Origin: a virus
Length of the DNA stretch: 64,000 bases
Strand: one strand, 5' to 3'
Virus record (IMG/VR): IMGVR_UViG_3300025266_000005
Location: 1 to 64,000 of that record
Shown: positions 17,752 through 26,460 of the stretch, in pieces
Layout of the letters: every line of letters begins with the position of its first letter
Position numbering within the stretch: the stretch's first letter is position 1
The notes under the pieces: generated by a model
The model's database searches: none
What the model saw: the letters and a program-made list of their open reading frames with translations, nothing else
Told to the model about the DNA's origin: nothing
Translations under genes and position numbers: made by a program

Positions 17752-18771
17752 TTAGATTAGCGTGCGGTATGCACCTGACAGCGGGTAACGGAACTCAACG
17801 CCAGACACCTTGTACTCAGCGGGAACCTTGATTTTCAGGTTGCGGGCTTGTGGTGCGATTGGACGCCAAACCATAGGCACATGCATGACCAGGTTTTCAG
17901 AGTTGTTTTCATACGCCATCATGCGATCTTTGGTAATTGCAGCATCGTATTTTGCTAATTCGGTTGCGCTTAACTGCAAACGAGGCACAACACGTAACTG
18001 CTGACCGGTCATTTTGGTGTAAACGTTGTTTTTCATCAGTAAATCCATGATGGTCACATCAGGGTTTACTGTGCTGGCTGTGGTTGTGGCTAAGAAGCTC
18101 CAACGCTCAGATGGCAACACCAACGTATTTGGCACATGAATATTTGAAGAAGTCGCCCAAACACTGGTTAAGAAATCATTCACATCTGCCACAATTTCCA
18201 GTGGAGTAGTGGCAGGATCATTCCAGTCCAGTGTTGAGTTATCGAGTGATACGTTAGGGTTATTAAACAAGCCTGTCATACCCCGATCGGCATCACCAAA
18301 GTAAGCCACTTCCTGCATATGTTCTTCTGCGCCGCGTCGTGCTGCACGCGCCAGAGAAACATCGATAGGCATACGCATTTGAGCTGATTTACGCAGTTCA
18401 TCCAGGGTGTATTCAAACGAGTTACCGGCATAGCCCACTTTAATGCTTGATTTGTGGGCATTTGCTGATACGTTTGGCAAGTCATCTGCTGCAGCGCCGA
18501 TGAATTTACCCATCGTTACGGCATCAATGCTGATGTAATCAACGCTATCTACCCATTCAGGCATAGAAGTGTCGATTGGGATCAGGTCTGCAAAGTTGAT
18601 GTTAAGGTATTTCGCTTCGTAAATACGCGATTCAACCTGTGATAACTGGCTGATGTAGAACGCCAACCCATCATCGATAGTGCGCATTTCAGCATCGAAA
18701 CTGATAACCGTACCTTTTTGCAAGCCTACTGCAGGCAAGTCACGGTCAAGAGTGATTGTATTTGTCTTCAT
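17752..18771 (-). CDS. Major capsid protein, DUF2184-like
   Basis: A 339-residue protein, HK97-fold by family. VQKGTVISFDAEMRTIDDGLAFY-type sequence near the N terminus, the long alpha segment with RIYEAKYLNINFADLIPID, and the C-terminal VSGVEFRYPLSGAYRTLI follow the DUF2184 capsids. It is preceded by a decoration protein gene and the protease/scaffold gene. Confidence 0.82.
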   Translation of the reverse strand: MKTNTITLDRDLPAVGLQKGTVISFDAEMRTIDDGLAFYISQLSQVESRIYEAKYLNINFADLIPIDTSMPEWVDSVDYISIDAVTMGKFIGAAADDLPNVSANAHKSSIKVGYAGNSFEYTLDELRKSAQMRMPIDVSLARAARRGAEEHMQEVAYFGDADRGMTGLFNNPNVSLDNSTLDWNDPATTPLEIVADVNDFLTSVWATSSNIHVPNTLVLPSERWSFLATTTASTVNPDVTIMDLLMKNNVYTKMTGQQLRVVPRLQLSATELAKYDAAITKDRMMAYENNSENLVMHVPMVWRPIAPQARNLKIKVPAEYKVSGVEFRYPLSGAYRTLI

Positions 18772-18774
18772 GGT

Positions 18775-19272
18775 TTAACCTCCTACCACAATTGATAATG
18801 CAGCCAAACCACCTGATGCAGCATCGCTGATAAATTTCGCATTAGGCAGTGCCAATGCAGTTGTTGCAGCGGTGCCTGCTGCGTTTGAGAAATGGCCGAC
18901 TGTATCGAGGTCTGAACCGTTGCCGATAACGACAAAGGCCGGCTGACCTGCGGTAACGTCTGCAATGACTGGAACGTAAATGGTGCCAACTGTTAATACA
19001 GAGGCATCATATTCAGGCAATGCGCCGTATGATTCGCCTTGTTCGGTGACGCGGTTTAATTCGCGACGCAGAACGCCAACCACATTGGCAATGACTGATG
19101 TGTTAGTGAGTAAGCCAAAACCGTCTTCACCTACGCGAGCAACAGCAACGCCAAAAGGCACAACCGCATCAGTGGTGTTTAGTTTTGAAACCGAGTTATT
19201 TACTTGTGCATCAACCACCATGCCTGGAAGGGCTTTCTGGTGATTAATGGCATATCCGCCTTGTACTGCCAT
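18775..19272 (-). CDS. Structural cement / head decoration protein (DUF2190-like)
   Basis: A 165-residue protein, Gly/Val/Ala-rich and beta in character, beginning MAVQGGYAINHQKALPGMV. It lies between scaffold-protease and capsid genes, the usual place of capsid-stabilising cement proteins. Confidence 0.68.
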   Translation of the reverse strand: MAVQGGYAINHQKALPGMVVDAQVNNSVSKLNTTDAVVPFGVAVARVGEDGFGLLTNTSVIANVVGVLRRELNRVTEQGESYGALPEYDASVLTVGTIYVPVIADVTAGQPAFVVIGNGSDLDTVGHFSNAAGTAATTALALPNAKFISDAASGGLAALSIVVGG

Positions 19273-19274
19273 GA

Positions 19275-20396
19275 TTAAGCCTCCTTAGCTTGTGGTTTGG
19301 TTAAACGGTCTTTGTACTCGCTATGCGCATCAGACGTTTGTTGCTGCATACCCTGCGCACCGTCCTGAGCCAATCGAGCAAGTTGCTCTTTGTTTTTCTG
19401 CTCTGGTGATGCTTTAGCTGATTCCAGCGCCATATCGAACGATGCACGAATGTAATCAGCCGATCTATCGGCCCATTCGTTTGCTGGTCGCGCCACTTTC
19501 AAGGCTGACCGCATAATTTCCACGTCATCCATTGAGTCGGTTGTGAAGGTATCGCCAGCAATTTTCATTGCCGCATCTTTCACGGTAGCGATGCGATCAA
19601 CACGTAATTTGATTTCTTCATCAGAAGATTTCAGTTTTAATGCGTCGATTTCTTCTTTTTGGGCATCAATCACAGCTTGTTTTTTCTGGATTTCTGCTTG
19701 TGCGTCGGAAACCGCCTTATTTGCGTCGGTTACTTCTTTGTTCAATCTGTCAAATGCATCAGTAACGAGCAGAGCTGTTGCCTCGTCCTGCACATCAACA
19801 GATCGACCACTATCTAATGTGACTTTAGTCATAGCTGTCTCTCTTTGTTGGTTGTCAAAAATACGGGCTTGCCGTCCTGCTCGTGCCATGGGCACTATAG
19901 CAACGTGATTTACCCTAATATCACGCTGTATATACTGATAATTCTCGCCGCTTGGGGCTGTGCCTTCTTGTGGCACGTAATCGGCTGTATAGCCTGCTGA
20001 AAGCTCTGCATTGCCTGCATTAATGTCATCTATGGCTAACTGGTCTTTAATGATTAAATCAGCCACCACAAAATCACCATCACGACGGCCTGAACCACGC
20101 ACCACGCCTTTTGATGTGCTGCTGTAGTTTTTGGCATTCACTAAATCGCCAGGGTGACGAATGGTGATGTCTGCACAGTTATAGGTATCGAGTGATTCGG
20201 CCTTAAATACTTCATCCTCTGGACGAAACACGTTGACCACTTCGTTAGGGTCGCCGTCTAATTGCAGTTCTTTTCTGAGGTACTGCTGAATGCCGGTTTT
20301 CGCCACACGTCCAGGCACCTTTAAAAAGCCTTCATCGGTAAACTCACGATGCGTAACCCTAAAGGTGTTTTTGTCTTGAATCGTTATGCGTGTCAT
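19275..20396 (-). CDS. DUF2213 prohead protease fused to scaffold-like coiled coil
   Basis: A 373-residue protein. Residues 1-170 form a DUF2213/prohead-protease-like domain with AELSAGYTADYV (candidate Ser133) and IRVNHVAIVPMA (candidate His164). Residues ~195-290 are a charged, Gln/Lys/Glu-rich coiled coil, as expected of an internal scaffold. Fusion of maturation protease and scaffold is known in phages. The location before the capsid genes supports this role. Confidence 0.75.
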   Translation of the reverse strand: MTRITIQDKNTFRVTHREFTDEGFLKVPGRVAKTGIQQYLRKELQLDGDPNEVVNVFRPEDEVFKAESLDTYNCADITIRHPGDLVNAKNYSSTSKGVVRGSGRRDGDFVVADLIIKDQLAIDDINAGNAELSAGYTADYVPQEGTAPSGENYQYIQRDIRVNHVAIVPMARAGRQARIFDNQQRETAMTKVTLDSGRSVDVQDEATALLVTDAFDRLNKEVTDANKAVSDAQAEIQKKQAVIDAQKEEIDALKLKSSDEEIKLRVDRIATVKDAAMKIAGDTFTTDSMDDVEIMRSALKVARPANEWADRSADYIRASFDMALESAKASPEQKNKEQLARLAQDGAQGMQQQTSDAHSEYKDRLTKPQAKEA

Positions 20397-21181
20397 TGAT
20401 TCGCCTTTTTATTCTTCATGTACTTTTCAACTGATGCCGTTGTTTTGGCTCGTGCTGTGCATCGACACCCAAAATCAGAACCGGGCTGTATTTTTTGGCC
20501 CTTATCATTCGTCGGCAGGTCATCCCATCGATAAACGCCTATGCCGTATTTAGTTTCTTTATTGGCTATCACTTCATGGCGGTGACGGACTCGCTCATCA
20601 TCACTATCGAGCCACTGGAAGTATTCAAAGCCCGCATCTATCTGGCGTTGCTTGTCTATTTCACCGTTTACTTTGGCGGTCTGGTCGCGGGCAATAAATC
20701 TGGCCCGACGCTGCGTTATTTCGTAATCCGCTTTCAGTTGCCGGGTTATCTCTCTCGGCATGATTCCGTTGCGCATGGCTGTCATAACGGTATTGGCTAC
20801 GTTATTCAGGTATTGCTCTGGAATGGATTTAATAAGGTTTGCGTTTTGCTTGGTTGCTGCGCTTAAGTAATTGGCCATCTTTTCCGAATTACCAAAAGCG
20901 TTAATGCCAAACTTTGCTTTGTTCTTTCTATCTACGAATTGCGTTGTTTCTTTAACGAACGTTCCCGCAATAACGGCTGCACGCTCAATAAACTCTCTTG
21001 AGGACCAAGTTTCTTTCAGAATATCGAGCATCAACTGAATACGATCGGGCCATGAATCATCCGCGGTGTAACTGTATTCAGACTGATAGATAACCGGCAC
21101 CAATAGCTCGTTAATATCTGTTCTGACTTGATTTACAACGCGCTGTAGATTGACGTTGTATTCAATGCCGACGCGGAGCAT
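20393..21181 (-). CDS. Mu gpF-like head morphogenesis protein
   Basis: A 262-residue protein. The C-terminal part RARFIARDQTAKVNGEIDKQ, WLDSDDERVRHRHEVI and PGSDFGCRCTARA is the conserved core of the phage Mu F-like family with its Cys pair. It is a minor head protein bound near the portal. It overlaps the portal gene by one base and the DUF2213 gene by 4. Confidence 0.82.
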   Translation of the reverse strand: MLRVGIEYNVNLQRVVNQVRTDINELLVPVIYQSEYSYTADDSWPDRIQLMLDILKETWSSREFIERAAVIAGTFVKETTQFVDRKNKAKFGINAFGNSEKMANYLSAATKQNANLIKSIPEQYLNNVANTVMTAMRNGIMPREITRQLKADYEITQRRARFIARDQTAKVNGEIDKQRQIDAGFEYFQWLDSDDERVRHRHEVIANKETKYGIGVYRWDDLPTNDKGQKIQPGSDFGCRCTARAKTTASVEKYMKNKKANQ

Positions 21182-22482
21182 TACTCATCAACCGAATTGT
21201 CTTCATCCCGGTCAAATAGATTCGGGTCTTCTAATGCTTCAAGGTCTTCAATCTTTTTATCATCGAACTGATAGGCTTCTGCTGATTGCAGTCTGCGTTG
21301 AATCTGTGACCTTTGAATAACGCCAGCATCAAGCAATAAAACGTCCGTCTCAGCTTCAACCTTGGCTGCTTCTGATTCTTCTTTACGGTTAGGCTGATAA
21401 AGCCGGTTCCAGTCCCAGTTGTAATCCGCTGGCATACTGCCAATGGCTGACCGGACCATAATCTGATCAAGCCAATTCATAGCCGGATCTAACTGGCTAT
21501 TTTGTTTCGAGCGCAAACTGTCGTAGTAATTCTTTAAGTCACCTTCGCCAGTTGCATTCATGCCTTTGGCGGATGTACCGAATAACCGTGTCGCTGGAAT
21601 ATCTGCTGCACCACTAATCCAGGTCATGAGTATTTCCATGACGGGTGCAACGCCGGTTAAATTAAGCGTTAAGCGGTCTAATTTCTCATCACCGTCGAGC
21701 AAAGCCAATCTGACAATCGATTTCATCTGACTAAACAGTGTGTAACGGTCAATAATTTTGCCGTCTTGATCGGTCGTTAAATCTTCGGTTAGCCCTTCGC
21801 GGGTAATGACATCAATATTGGCTTCCTGCATTAGCTCGGCAATACCGTCTTTTGATGCCACAACCGATTTCAGGTCAGATAAGCACTTGCGTAATTCTGA
21901 GTCACCCCAGCCTTGCGTAATAACGCGCTGTCTACGTGGGAGCTTGGCACCCATAAAGCGTGCAAAGTGTGTCCAGTGAATACGTTGATTACCCTGATAG
22001 ATGGTATAGAACTCCGGCATCAGGTAGTTTTCAGCTAATGGGTTCCAGGTGTTAATGCTGTTTGGCATTAATTCATAGCGATCGAAAACGATTAACCGCT
22101 GCAAATCACCTTTTTTAATATTGTTTGGATTGAGCGGCTGCTCTAAATCCTGATTGGCCAGCATTAAAATAGCTGAACCGCCGTACAGTCTCGCCCATGA
22201 CAAAGCGTCATTAACGTGCTGCATTAAATTAAGGCGGTCTTCCTCTACGCGGATTTCTTCTGCGTTTTGGCTTTTAATTGAGCGCCATTCACGGACCATA
22301 TCATCAGCAGGAATGTCGACTATCTGACGTGCCAGCCAATTTGACTGATAAGCCGCATCTAGTTGAGCAAAGTTACCGATCTCATCAAAGGCAAAATGGT
22401 TGTGATAACCCTTGGATGCAGCCGTACCTAGACCAGTAACGACGTTTACTAATCCGTCGCTGGTTGGTAATGGTTTATGCAT
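21181..22482 (-). CDS. Portal protein, DUF1073-like
   Basis: A 433-residue protein. AYQSNWLARQIVDIPADDMVRE near the N terminus, the central TRLFGTSAKGMNATGEGDLKNYYD motif, and the SQLDPAMNWLDQIMV segment are diagnostic of DUF1073 portals. It forms the DNA entry ring and follows the large terminase gene. Confidence 0.85.
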   Translation of the reverse strand: MHKPLPTSDGLVNVVTGLGTAASKGYHNHFAFDEIGNFAQLDAAYQSNWLARQIVDIPADDMVREWRSIKSQNAEEIRVEEDRLNLMQHVNDALSWARLYGGSAILMLANQDLEQPLNPNNIKKGDLQRLIVFDRYELMPNSINTWNPLAENYLMPEFYTIYQGNQRIHWTHFARFMGAKLPRRQRVITQGWGDSELRKCLSDLKSVVASKDGIAELMQEANIDVITREGLTEDLTTDQDGKIIDRYTLFSQMKSIVRLALLDGDEKLDRLTLNLTGVAPVMEILMTWISGAADIPATRLFGTSAKGMNATGEGDLKNYYDSLRSKQNSQLDPAMNWLDQIMVRSAIGSMPADYNWDWNRLYQPNRKEESEAAKVEAETDVLLLDAGVIQRSQIQRRLQSAEAYQFDDKKIEDLEALEDPNLFDRDEDNSVDE

Positions 22483-22520
22483 CGTTTAGTCTCCGCGCTT
22501 TAGAGCGCATCTAATGATAG

Positions 22521-23885
22521 TTACAGCATGTTGCCGATACTGAGTTTTGCAACCAGCGATCGGCTGTTGGCGATAATGAAAGAATCAGCAATATTGGGAG
22601 AGTCAACTTCTCTTGCCCTTAACTGCTTCTTGCTTTCCACCATTTCTTTGCCAGATGAGCTATACGTTTTTTCAACAACGGATAATTCTTCTTTCAGTTT
22701 TTCTAATAACTTTTTGTCCAGGTCGCTTGAGATGCTTATCATCTCGTCGGCCCTGAACTTTTTATTTTTGGTGACCGCTAAATATGTGTTTTTAAATCTG
22801 TCTGATACGGTTCGCCATGCTTGAGCTTTTAAATTCTCAAAGTGATCGACGTTTTTAATCTTGCCAGCCACCATGTAATACCGATCTGGCTTGGCTACTT
22901 TTGCGGCTGCATTAAACTTGAAGTGCTTACGCCATTTAAGGTTATTAAAATGCGCCCCAGTGCCAGCACCAACGCCGATGGAGTCATACCCTATCAGTGA
23001 GGCGTTTAATCGTTTAGCAGTGTTTACGACGCGCCCGGCAGACTTATCCAGCTCATCTTCACCAGCTTTCCACTCGTCAACATGAACAGCAACATAACCA
23101 TTCATTGTGGTGGTTGCGTTTGCATCATCGCCATCATCCGCCACGTCATAACCTACCGTTACACCACCAAGCCATTCACCACTTGCAGGCTTAACGGTTA
23201 GATGTGCATCAATAGTCGCCTCAATCCATTTCAGCTTGATAATGGCGTTTTCGCTACTGTCTTTCGGCACGCCTAGATATACGTGCTGATATTCTTCGTA
23301 GTCATCCTCTTTTAACTGCGCTATCTCTTTCTTACTGGTTTCAGATAAAAAAGGATTTTCATCGTAGTTAATAAGTCGACAAACACAATCATTAGGCGGG
23401 TCAACGACAAACCGCTTATGAATGTAATCTGTTTTAAATCGTGGATTCCAGATAAGCCATATTTCAGACCCTTCCTTACGGATGGTTGGCCTGAGAACTT
23501 TCATCTGTTCTTCAGTAAGCCCTTCGGCCTCCTCAATCCAAAGTATGTCTGCACCCTCAACCGATTTAATGTCAGTGAGGTTTCGCTGAATACCGTAAAA
23601 CATGAACTCAGAACCCGTAACCAGATTCTTGATCCGGTTATTGGTTATATAAAATCTGTCCTGCAATCCAAATGCAGCAATCTTGTCTTTCAGGACCGTA
23701 TAAACAGAGTCATCAATCCTGTTCTGAAACTGCCTTACACAGAGAAACTTAACGGTGCAGTAGTCGGCAATTCTTATGGCGTTACCGGCAGCGTCATGTG
23801 ACTTGCTTGAATCCCTACCACCCCTTAACGCCTTATAGCGTGACTTGGTAGCCCAGAAGTCTCTCAGGGCTGGATTCATCAACAT
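22521..23885 (-). CDS. Terminase large subunit
   Basis: A 454-residue packaging motor, PBSX/Terminase_3-like. The Walker A-type motif RGGRDSSKS is at residues 21-29 and Walker B DILWIEE at 113-119. The C-terminal nuclease part includes VGYDVADDGDDAN and later acidic residues. It pairs with the small subunit immediately upstream. Confidence 0.88.
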   Translation of the reverse strand: MLMNPALRDFWATKSRYKALRGGRDSSKSHDAAGNAIRIADYCTVKFLCVRQFQNRIDDSVYTVLKDKIAAFGLQDRFYITNNRIKNLVTGSEFMFYGIQRNLTDIKSVEGADILWIEEAEGLTEEQMKVLRPTIRKEGSEIWLIWNPRFKTDYIHKRFVVDPPNDCVCRLINYDENPFLSETSKKEIAQLKEDDYEEYQHVYLGVPKDSSENAIIKLKWIEATIDAHLTVKPASGEWLGGVTVGYDVADDGDDANATTTMNGYVAVHVDEWKAGEDELDKSAGRVVNTAKRLNASLIGYDSIGVGAGTGAHFNNLKWRKHFKFNAAAKVAKPDRYYMVAGKIKNVDHFENLKAQAWRTVSDRFKNTYLAVTKNKKFRADEMISISSDLDKKLLEKLKEELSVVEKTYSSSGKEMVESKKQLRAREVDSPNIADSFIIANSRSLVAKLSIGNML

Positions 23886-23890
23886 GATTG

Positions 23891-24361
23891 TTATTCTTGC
23901 CTATAAAAGTCATCCAGTGTTCTAGGTGTCTCGTTATTTATCTGAGTGTTTTGCTGTACCTGTGATGGTTTGGCGTGGCGCTCGTTAACGCCGGTCGTAA
24001 TACTTAACTTATCAACACCCTCAACTATCGCTTTAAAGTCTGAGCCTGAATCAGAAAGCGTTAAAAGGTCGCCTGCTTTACGCATTGCGTTAGTGGTGAA
24101 TAACTGTATCTCGCCAATCATTTTCTCTTTAAAGTGAACAGCTTCGTTTACTGCGTTTACTTCTTGTTCACTTAATAGCTTAATATCTTGATTTAGTTCT
24201 ACTTTCTTGTTTACTATCTCGGCGTTTTTTTTCTCAACACCTTTGGTTATTCTGTTCACCATTGCTGGCGATATTTTATGTCTATCGGCTAACTGGCGCT
24301 GAGTGTAAGTTCCAGTATGGAAGTCAGCCAGTAAAGCCGCCTTGTCATACTTTGCCGCCAT
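23891..24361 (-). CDS. Terminase small subunit
   Basis: A 156-residue protein with an N-terminal helix-turn-helix (GTYTQRQLADRHKISPAMVN) followed by a helical oligomerisation region, the plan of DNA-recognising small terminases. I prefer ATG 24361; an in-frame ATG at 24373 has no ribosome site. Confidence 0.8.
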   Translation of the reverse strand: MAAKYDKAALLADFHTGTYTQRQLADRHKISPAMVNRITKGVEKKNAEIVNKKVELNQDIKLLSEQEVNAVNEAVHFKEKMIGEIQLFTTNAMRKAGDLLTLSDSGSDFKAIVEGVDKLSITTGVNERHAKPSQVQQNTQINNETPRTLDDFYRQE

Positions 24362-24373
24362 AGCTAGTCTCAT

Positions 24374-24685
24374 TCATAAAGTAAATTCAGGCCCGGCTCT
24401 GTGGGCTTTGTAGTGTGAGTTCTTGCAGGTTTCAAACATCAGTTCAAATACCTGGTCGCTTTCTAATTCAAATGGCACCTGGTGGTAAACCAGATACGCC
24501 ATGCCGAGAAGGTTTTGATAACCTTCGTCGTCTTTGTATATTCGCTGGGTGTTTTCTTTGAACGCTTCCCAGTTATCACCTTGATGGCGTATTTCCTGAA
24601 CGTTACTGGCGACACCTGCCCGGTAAATGCATTGATCGTGTATTTGTTGCTGGCTTAGCGCGACTGCAAAAAGGAACTCGATCAT
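24374..24685 (-). CDS. Hypothetical protein between holin and terminase
   Basis: A 103-residue protein with a short hydrophobic start (MIEFLFAVALS) that might be a weak signal peptide, then a soluble helical region with two Cys. I do not recognise it. Its position between the holin and the small terminase suggests a lysis-accessory or packaging-accessory role. Confidence 0.55.
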   Translation of the reverse strand: MIEFLFAVALSQQQIHDQCIYRAGVASNVQEIRHQGDNWEAFKENTQRIYKDDEGYQNLLGMAYLVYHQVPFELESDQVFELMFETCKNSHYKAHRAGPEFTL

Positions 24686-24709
24686 GTCTTACCCCCGCAG
24701 GGTTAGTTG

Positions 24710-25006
24710 TCAAAGTCTGTCGTCTATCTCGTGTGGGTATGGATGGTTGTTTGCGTTGTTACGGGCTATTTCTGCCTCAATGCGTCTTTGCTCAAGTCTT
24801 AGTGTTTTGCTTTTGAAATACCAGGTCATCAGTGACTGCGTTAAGAAACCAGCTGCAGCAAAGAAGATACCGGCCAGGATAGCCACAACCGTCCACTCTT
24901 CCGGACTGAGCCAGCCTAAGAACAGTAACCCGGCACTTGCACCGTAGTTTGTCTTTGCTCCTACAGTGGCGGCTGTTTCAGCCAAGTGATGGGTAATGCC
25001 TGTCAT
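24710..25006 (-). CDS. Holin, HP1/P2-type small membrane protein
   Basis: A 98-residue protein with two hydrophobic segments, about residues 22-32 and 37-62 (TVVAILAGIFFAAAGFLTQS), and a charged C-terminal tail, matching class II holins encoded at the start of late operons. It is the first gene after the structured leader and terminator at 25041-25330. Endolysin and spanins are at the other end of the operon. Confidence 0.75.
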   Translation of the reverse strand: MTGITHHLAETAATVGAKTNYGASAGLLFLGWLSPEEWTVVAILAGIFFAAAGFLTQSLMTWYFKSKTLRLEQRRIEAEIARNNANNHPYPHEIDDRL

Positions 25007-25040
25007 TAGTTAATCCTGGTTTCTCCGAACGTGAGGCAAT

Positions 25041-25070
25041 AAAAAACCCCAACACATTTCTGTATTGGGG
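25041..25070 (-). terminator. Strong terminator ending the late leader RNA
   Basis: On the minus strand CCCCAA-containing hairpin (47-52 pairs with 65-70, with an inner ACA/TGT) is followed by six T. It lies just upstream of the holin gene, where lambda-like phages have tR'. Confidence 0.85.
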
Positions 25071-25330
25071 TTTAGGCTTTGCAATGTGATGACCGGTCGT
25101 TACTCCGGTTCTGTAGGAATTTCACCTACTCTTGCGTGTATCGGTGATGGTTTATCTACCTATCAATCCATTGTGAGTGCCGTAACTTTCGGATTGAACG
25201 CCCATGCTTCGCCTAACTCACCTTCGGCTGCTGCACTACAGCTTCACCACATTACAGTACCAACTGTCTCACCAAAGAAACGACTGGAGTTATCCTGTCT
25301 TCTCAATTGGTACTGTGATGCAATCTTTCT
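25041..25330 (-). ncRNA. Structured late-operon leader RNA (candidate)
   Basis: This non-coding stretch between the early operon and the holin has several strong helices on the minus strand. A 14-bp stem with one mismatch joins 25250-25263 and 25307-25320. GTAGG/CCTAC (25113-25129) and ACCGG/CCGGT (25092-25109) form hairpins. A long-range helix joins 25083-25091 with 25245-25253 and would compete with the first stem. The RNA ends in the terminator at 25041. I infer a lambda-6S-like leader or an antitermination target; no RNA family is recognised. Confidence 0.5.
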
Positions 25331-25420
25331 TAGTCACTTTTCCTAAGTATGGCTTATTAGAACATGTTTGTTTTCAGCTGTAGTGCCTTTTTGTGTGTTA
25401 TTTTTGGTGATTTCTTGTGG

Positions 25421-26032
25421 TTAATTAAGTAAATAGTAAACCCGATGACGTAAGGTGCTTAATTTACGGTAATACTCATTTCGATTTATGTCGTGGTCTT
25501 GCTCTACGTGTGCCAGCCATAGTTCATTTTTTGGCTTTATAGGTGCAAACACCTCTCCATCACCTAGCACCAACTTGCCAGGTTTATGGCCTATTGGCTT
25601 AGCTGATTTAAACCCTCCATCTCGAATGTTTTTTATCCATCTTTCTCGCTCAATATAATAAAGCACTGTATTTTTCATGAGCTTTGGTTTTTGTTGTGGA
25701 TTCCTGCCGCGCTCAGGCTTCAACCAATGGCCTTTACGCGTTACCTCTCCTCTCCACCAGTTACGCTCTATGTAGTGCAATTTACCAACCTTATGCATCA
25801 TCTCATCATCTTCTGATAGCGACAACATATAGCCCATCATAAGCTCTTCTTCTGGGCTTATTGGCTCCTGATATCCACTATAACCAATGACCATCTTTTG
25901 CTCAGCGCTTATATGGTTATATCCTAAATCGTCACCGTCATGCAGTACGTTTCTAGCCCACTCTTCTAGCGCTCTGTCTGCTACCGCCGTAATTGTTCGC
26001 TCGGAGATCCGATTTGTAGTTTTCGATGGCAT
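25421..26032 (-). CDS. Last early gene; candidate Q-type late regulator by position
   Basis: A 203-residue soluble protein of no recognised family. It begins MPSKTTNRISERTITAVAD after AAAGGATATTGA, and is basic and Trp/Tyr-rich (IERNWWRGEVTRKGHWLKPE and IERERWIKNIRDGG). It is the last gene of the leftward early operon, directly before the late leader and terminator, the slot of lambda Q. A late antiterminator or activator role is inferred only from that. Confidence 0.55.
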   Translation of the reverse strand: MPSKTTNRISERTITAVADRALEEWARNVLHDGDDLGYNHISAEQKMVIGYSGYQEPISPEEELMMGYMLSLSEDDEMMHKVGKLHYIERNWWRGEVTRKGHWLKPERGRNPQQKPKLMKNTVLYYIERERWIKNIRDGGFKSAKPIGHKPGKLVLGDGEVFAPIKPKNELWLAHVEQDHDINRNEYYRKLSTLRHRVYYLLN

Positions 26033-26264
26033 ATTCAATATCCTTTAGCAGTAACAGGTAAGGCGGTAACGTTTTAGATGTAACTCGCTTTATGTGCAAT
26101 TCTTTGATGTGGGATGATTCTGGCGTATCTCGCACAACTCGAATGCCTTCACCCTGGAAGTAAAGCTGATGAGCGCCATGCCTCTTAACCTTAATCTCTA
26201 GGGCTTGATAGTCTCGCGGCGTAAACAGATCCATTACTTTTATATCAATCAATACCTCAGCCAT
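25953..26264 (-). CDS. Hypothetical early protein
   Basis: A 103-residue protein not recognised by sequence (starts MAEVLIDIKVMDLFTPRDYQ). It overlaps the following gene by 80 bases and the preceding one by 8, in a tight early operon. The content is mixed alpha/beta with many Arg/Lys. Confidence 0.55.
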   Translation of the reverse strand: MAEVLIDIKVMDLFTPRDYQALEIKVKRHGAHQLYFQGEGIRVVRDTPESSHIKELHIKRVTSKTLPPYLLLLKDIEYAIENYKSDLRANNYGGSRQSARRVG

Positions 26265-26460
26265 TTGACACCCCTTTATGGATATCCATCTTCTCCTGCA
26301 TTAACCGCATTTCCTCATTAACCGATCCAGCCTCTTCGTAATGCCTATCTGTTTTATTGCTGTTGCTGGTTAATACGCAGATTGGTTTGCCGAAGATGCG
26401 CTCGTAGTTTTCGTTATAAGCTTTTTGGTCTGCGGTTCTGTTTCGGCTGCCTTTACTCAT
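26257..26460 (-). CDS. Small conserved-type phage protein
   Basis: A 67-residue protein whose start MSKGSRNRTADQKAYNENY and IFGKPICV resemble a small protein common near ninB-type genes in lambdoid phages. The start at 26460 overlaps the previous stop by 4 bases. Function unknown. Confidence 0.6.
   Translation of the reverse strand: MSKGSRNRTADQKAYNENYERIFGKPICVLTSNSNKTDRHYEEAGSVNEEMRLMQEKMDIHKGVSNG

Noticed and set aside
25041-25330. Cobalamin riboswitch
   Set aside because: One hairpin fits GGTGNNANTCC, but I find no convincing B12-box or other conserved core segments, and the downstream genes are holin and terminase. Kept only as an unclassified structured RNA.
25041-25330. Group I intron or tmRNA
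   Set aside because: I see no P7/S-type GACTA and TAGTC pairing for group I, and no tag reading frame or tRNA-like ends for tmRNA.
25065-25346. Plus-strand 93-residue reading frame over the leader
   Set aside because: It is antisense to the structured leader, lacks a ribosome site, and reads through the helices. It is more likely a chance frame.
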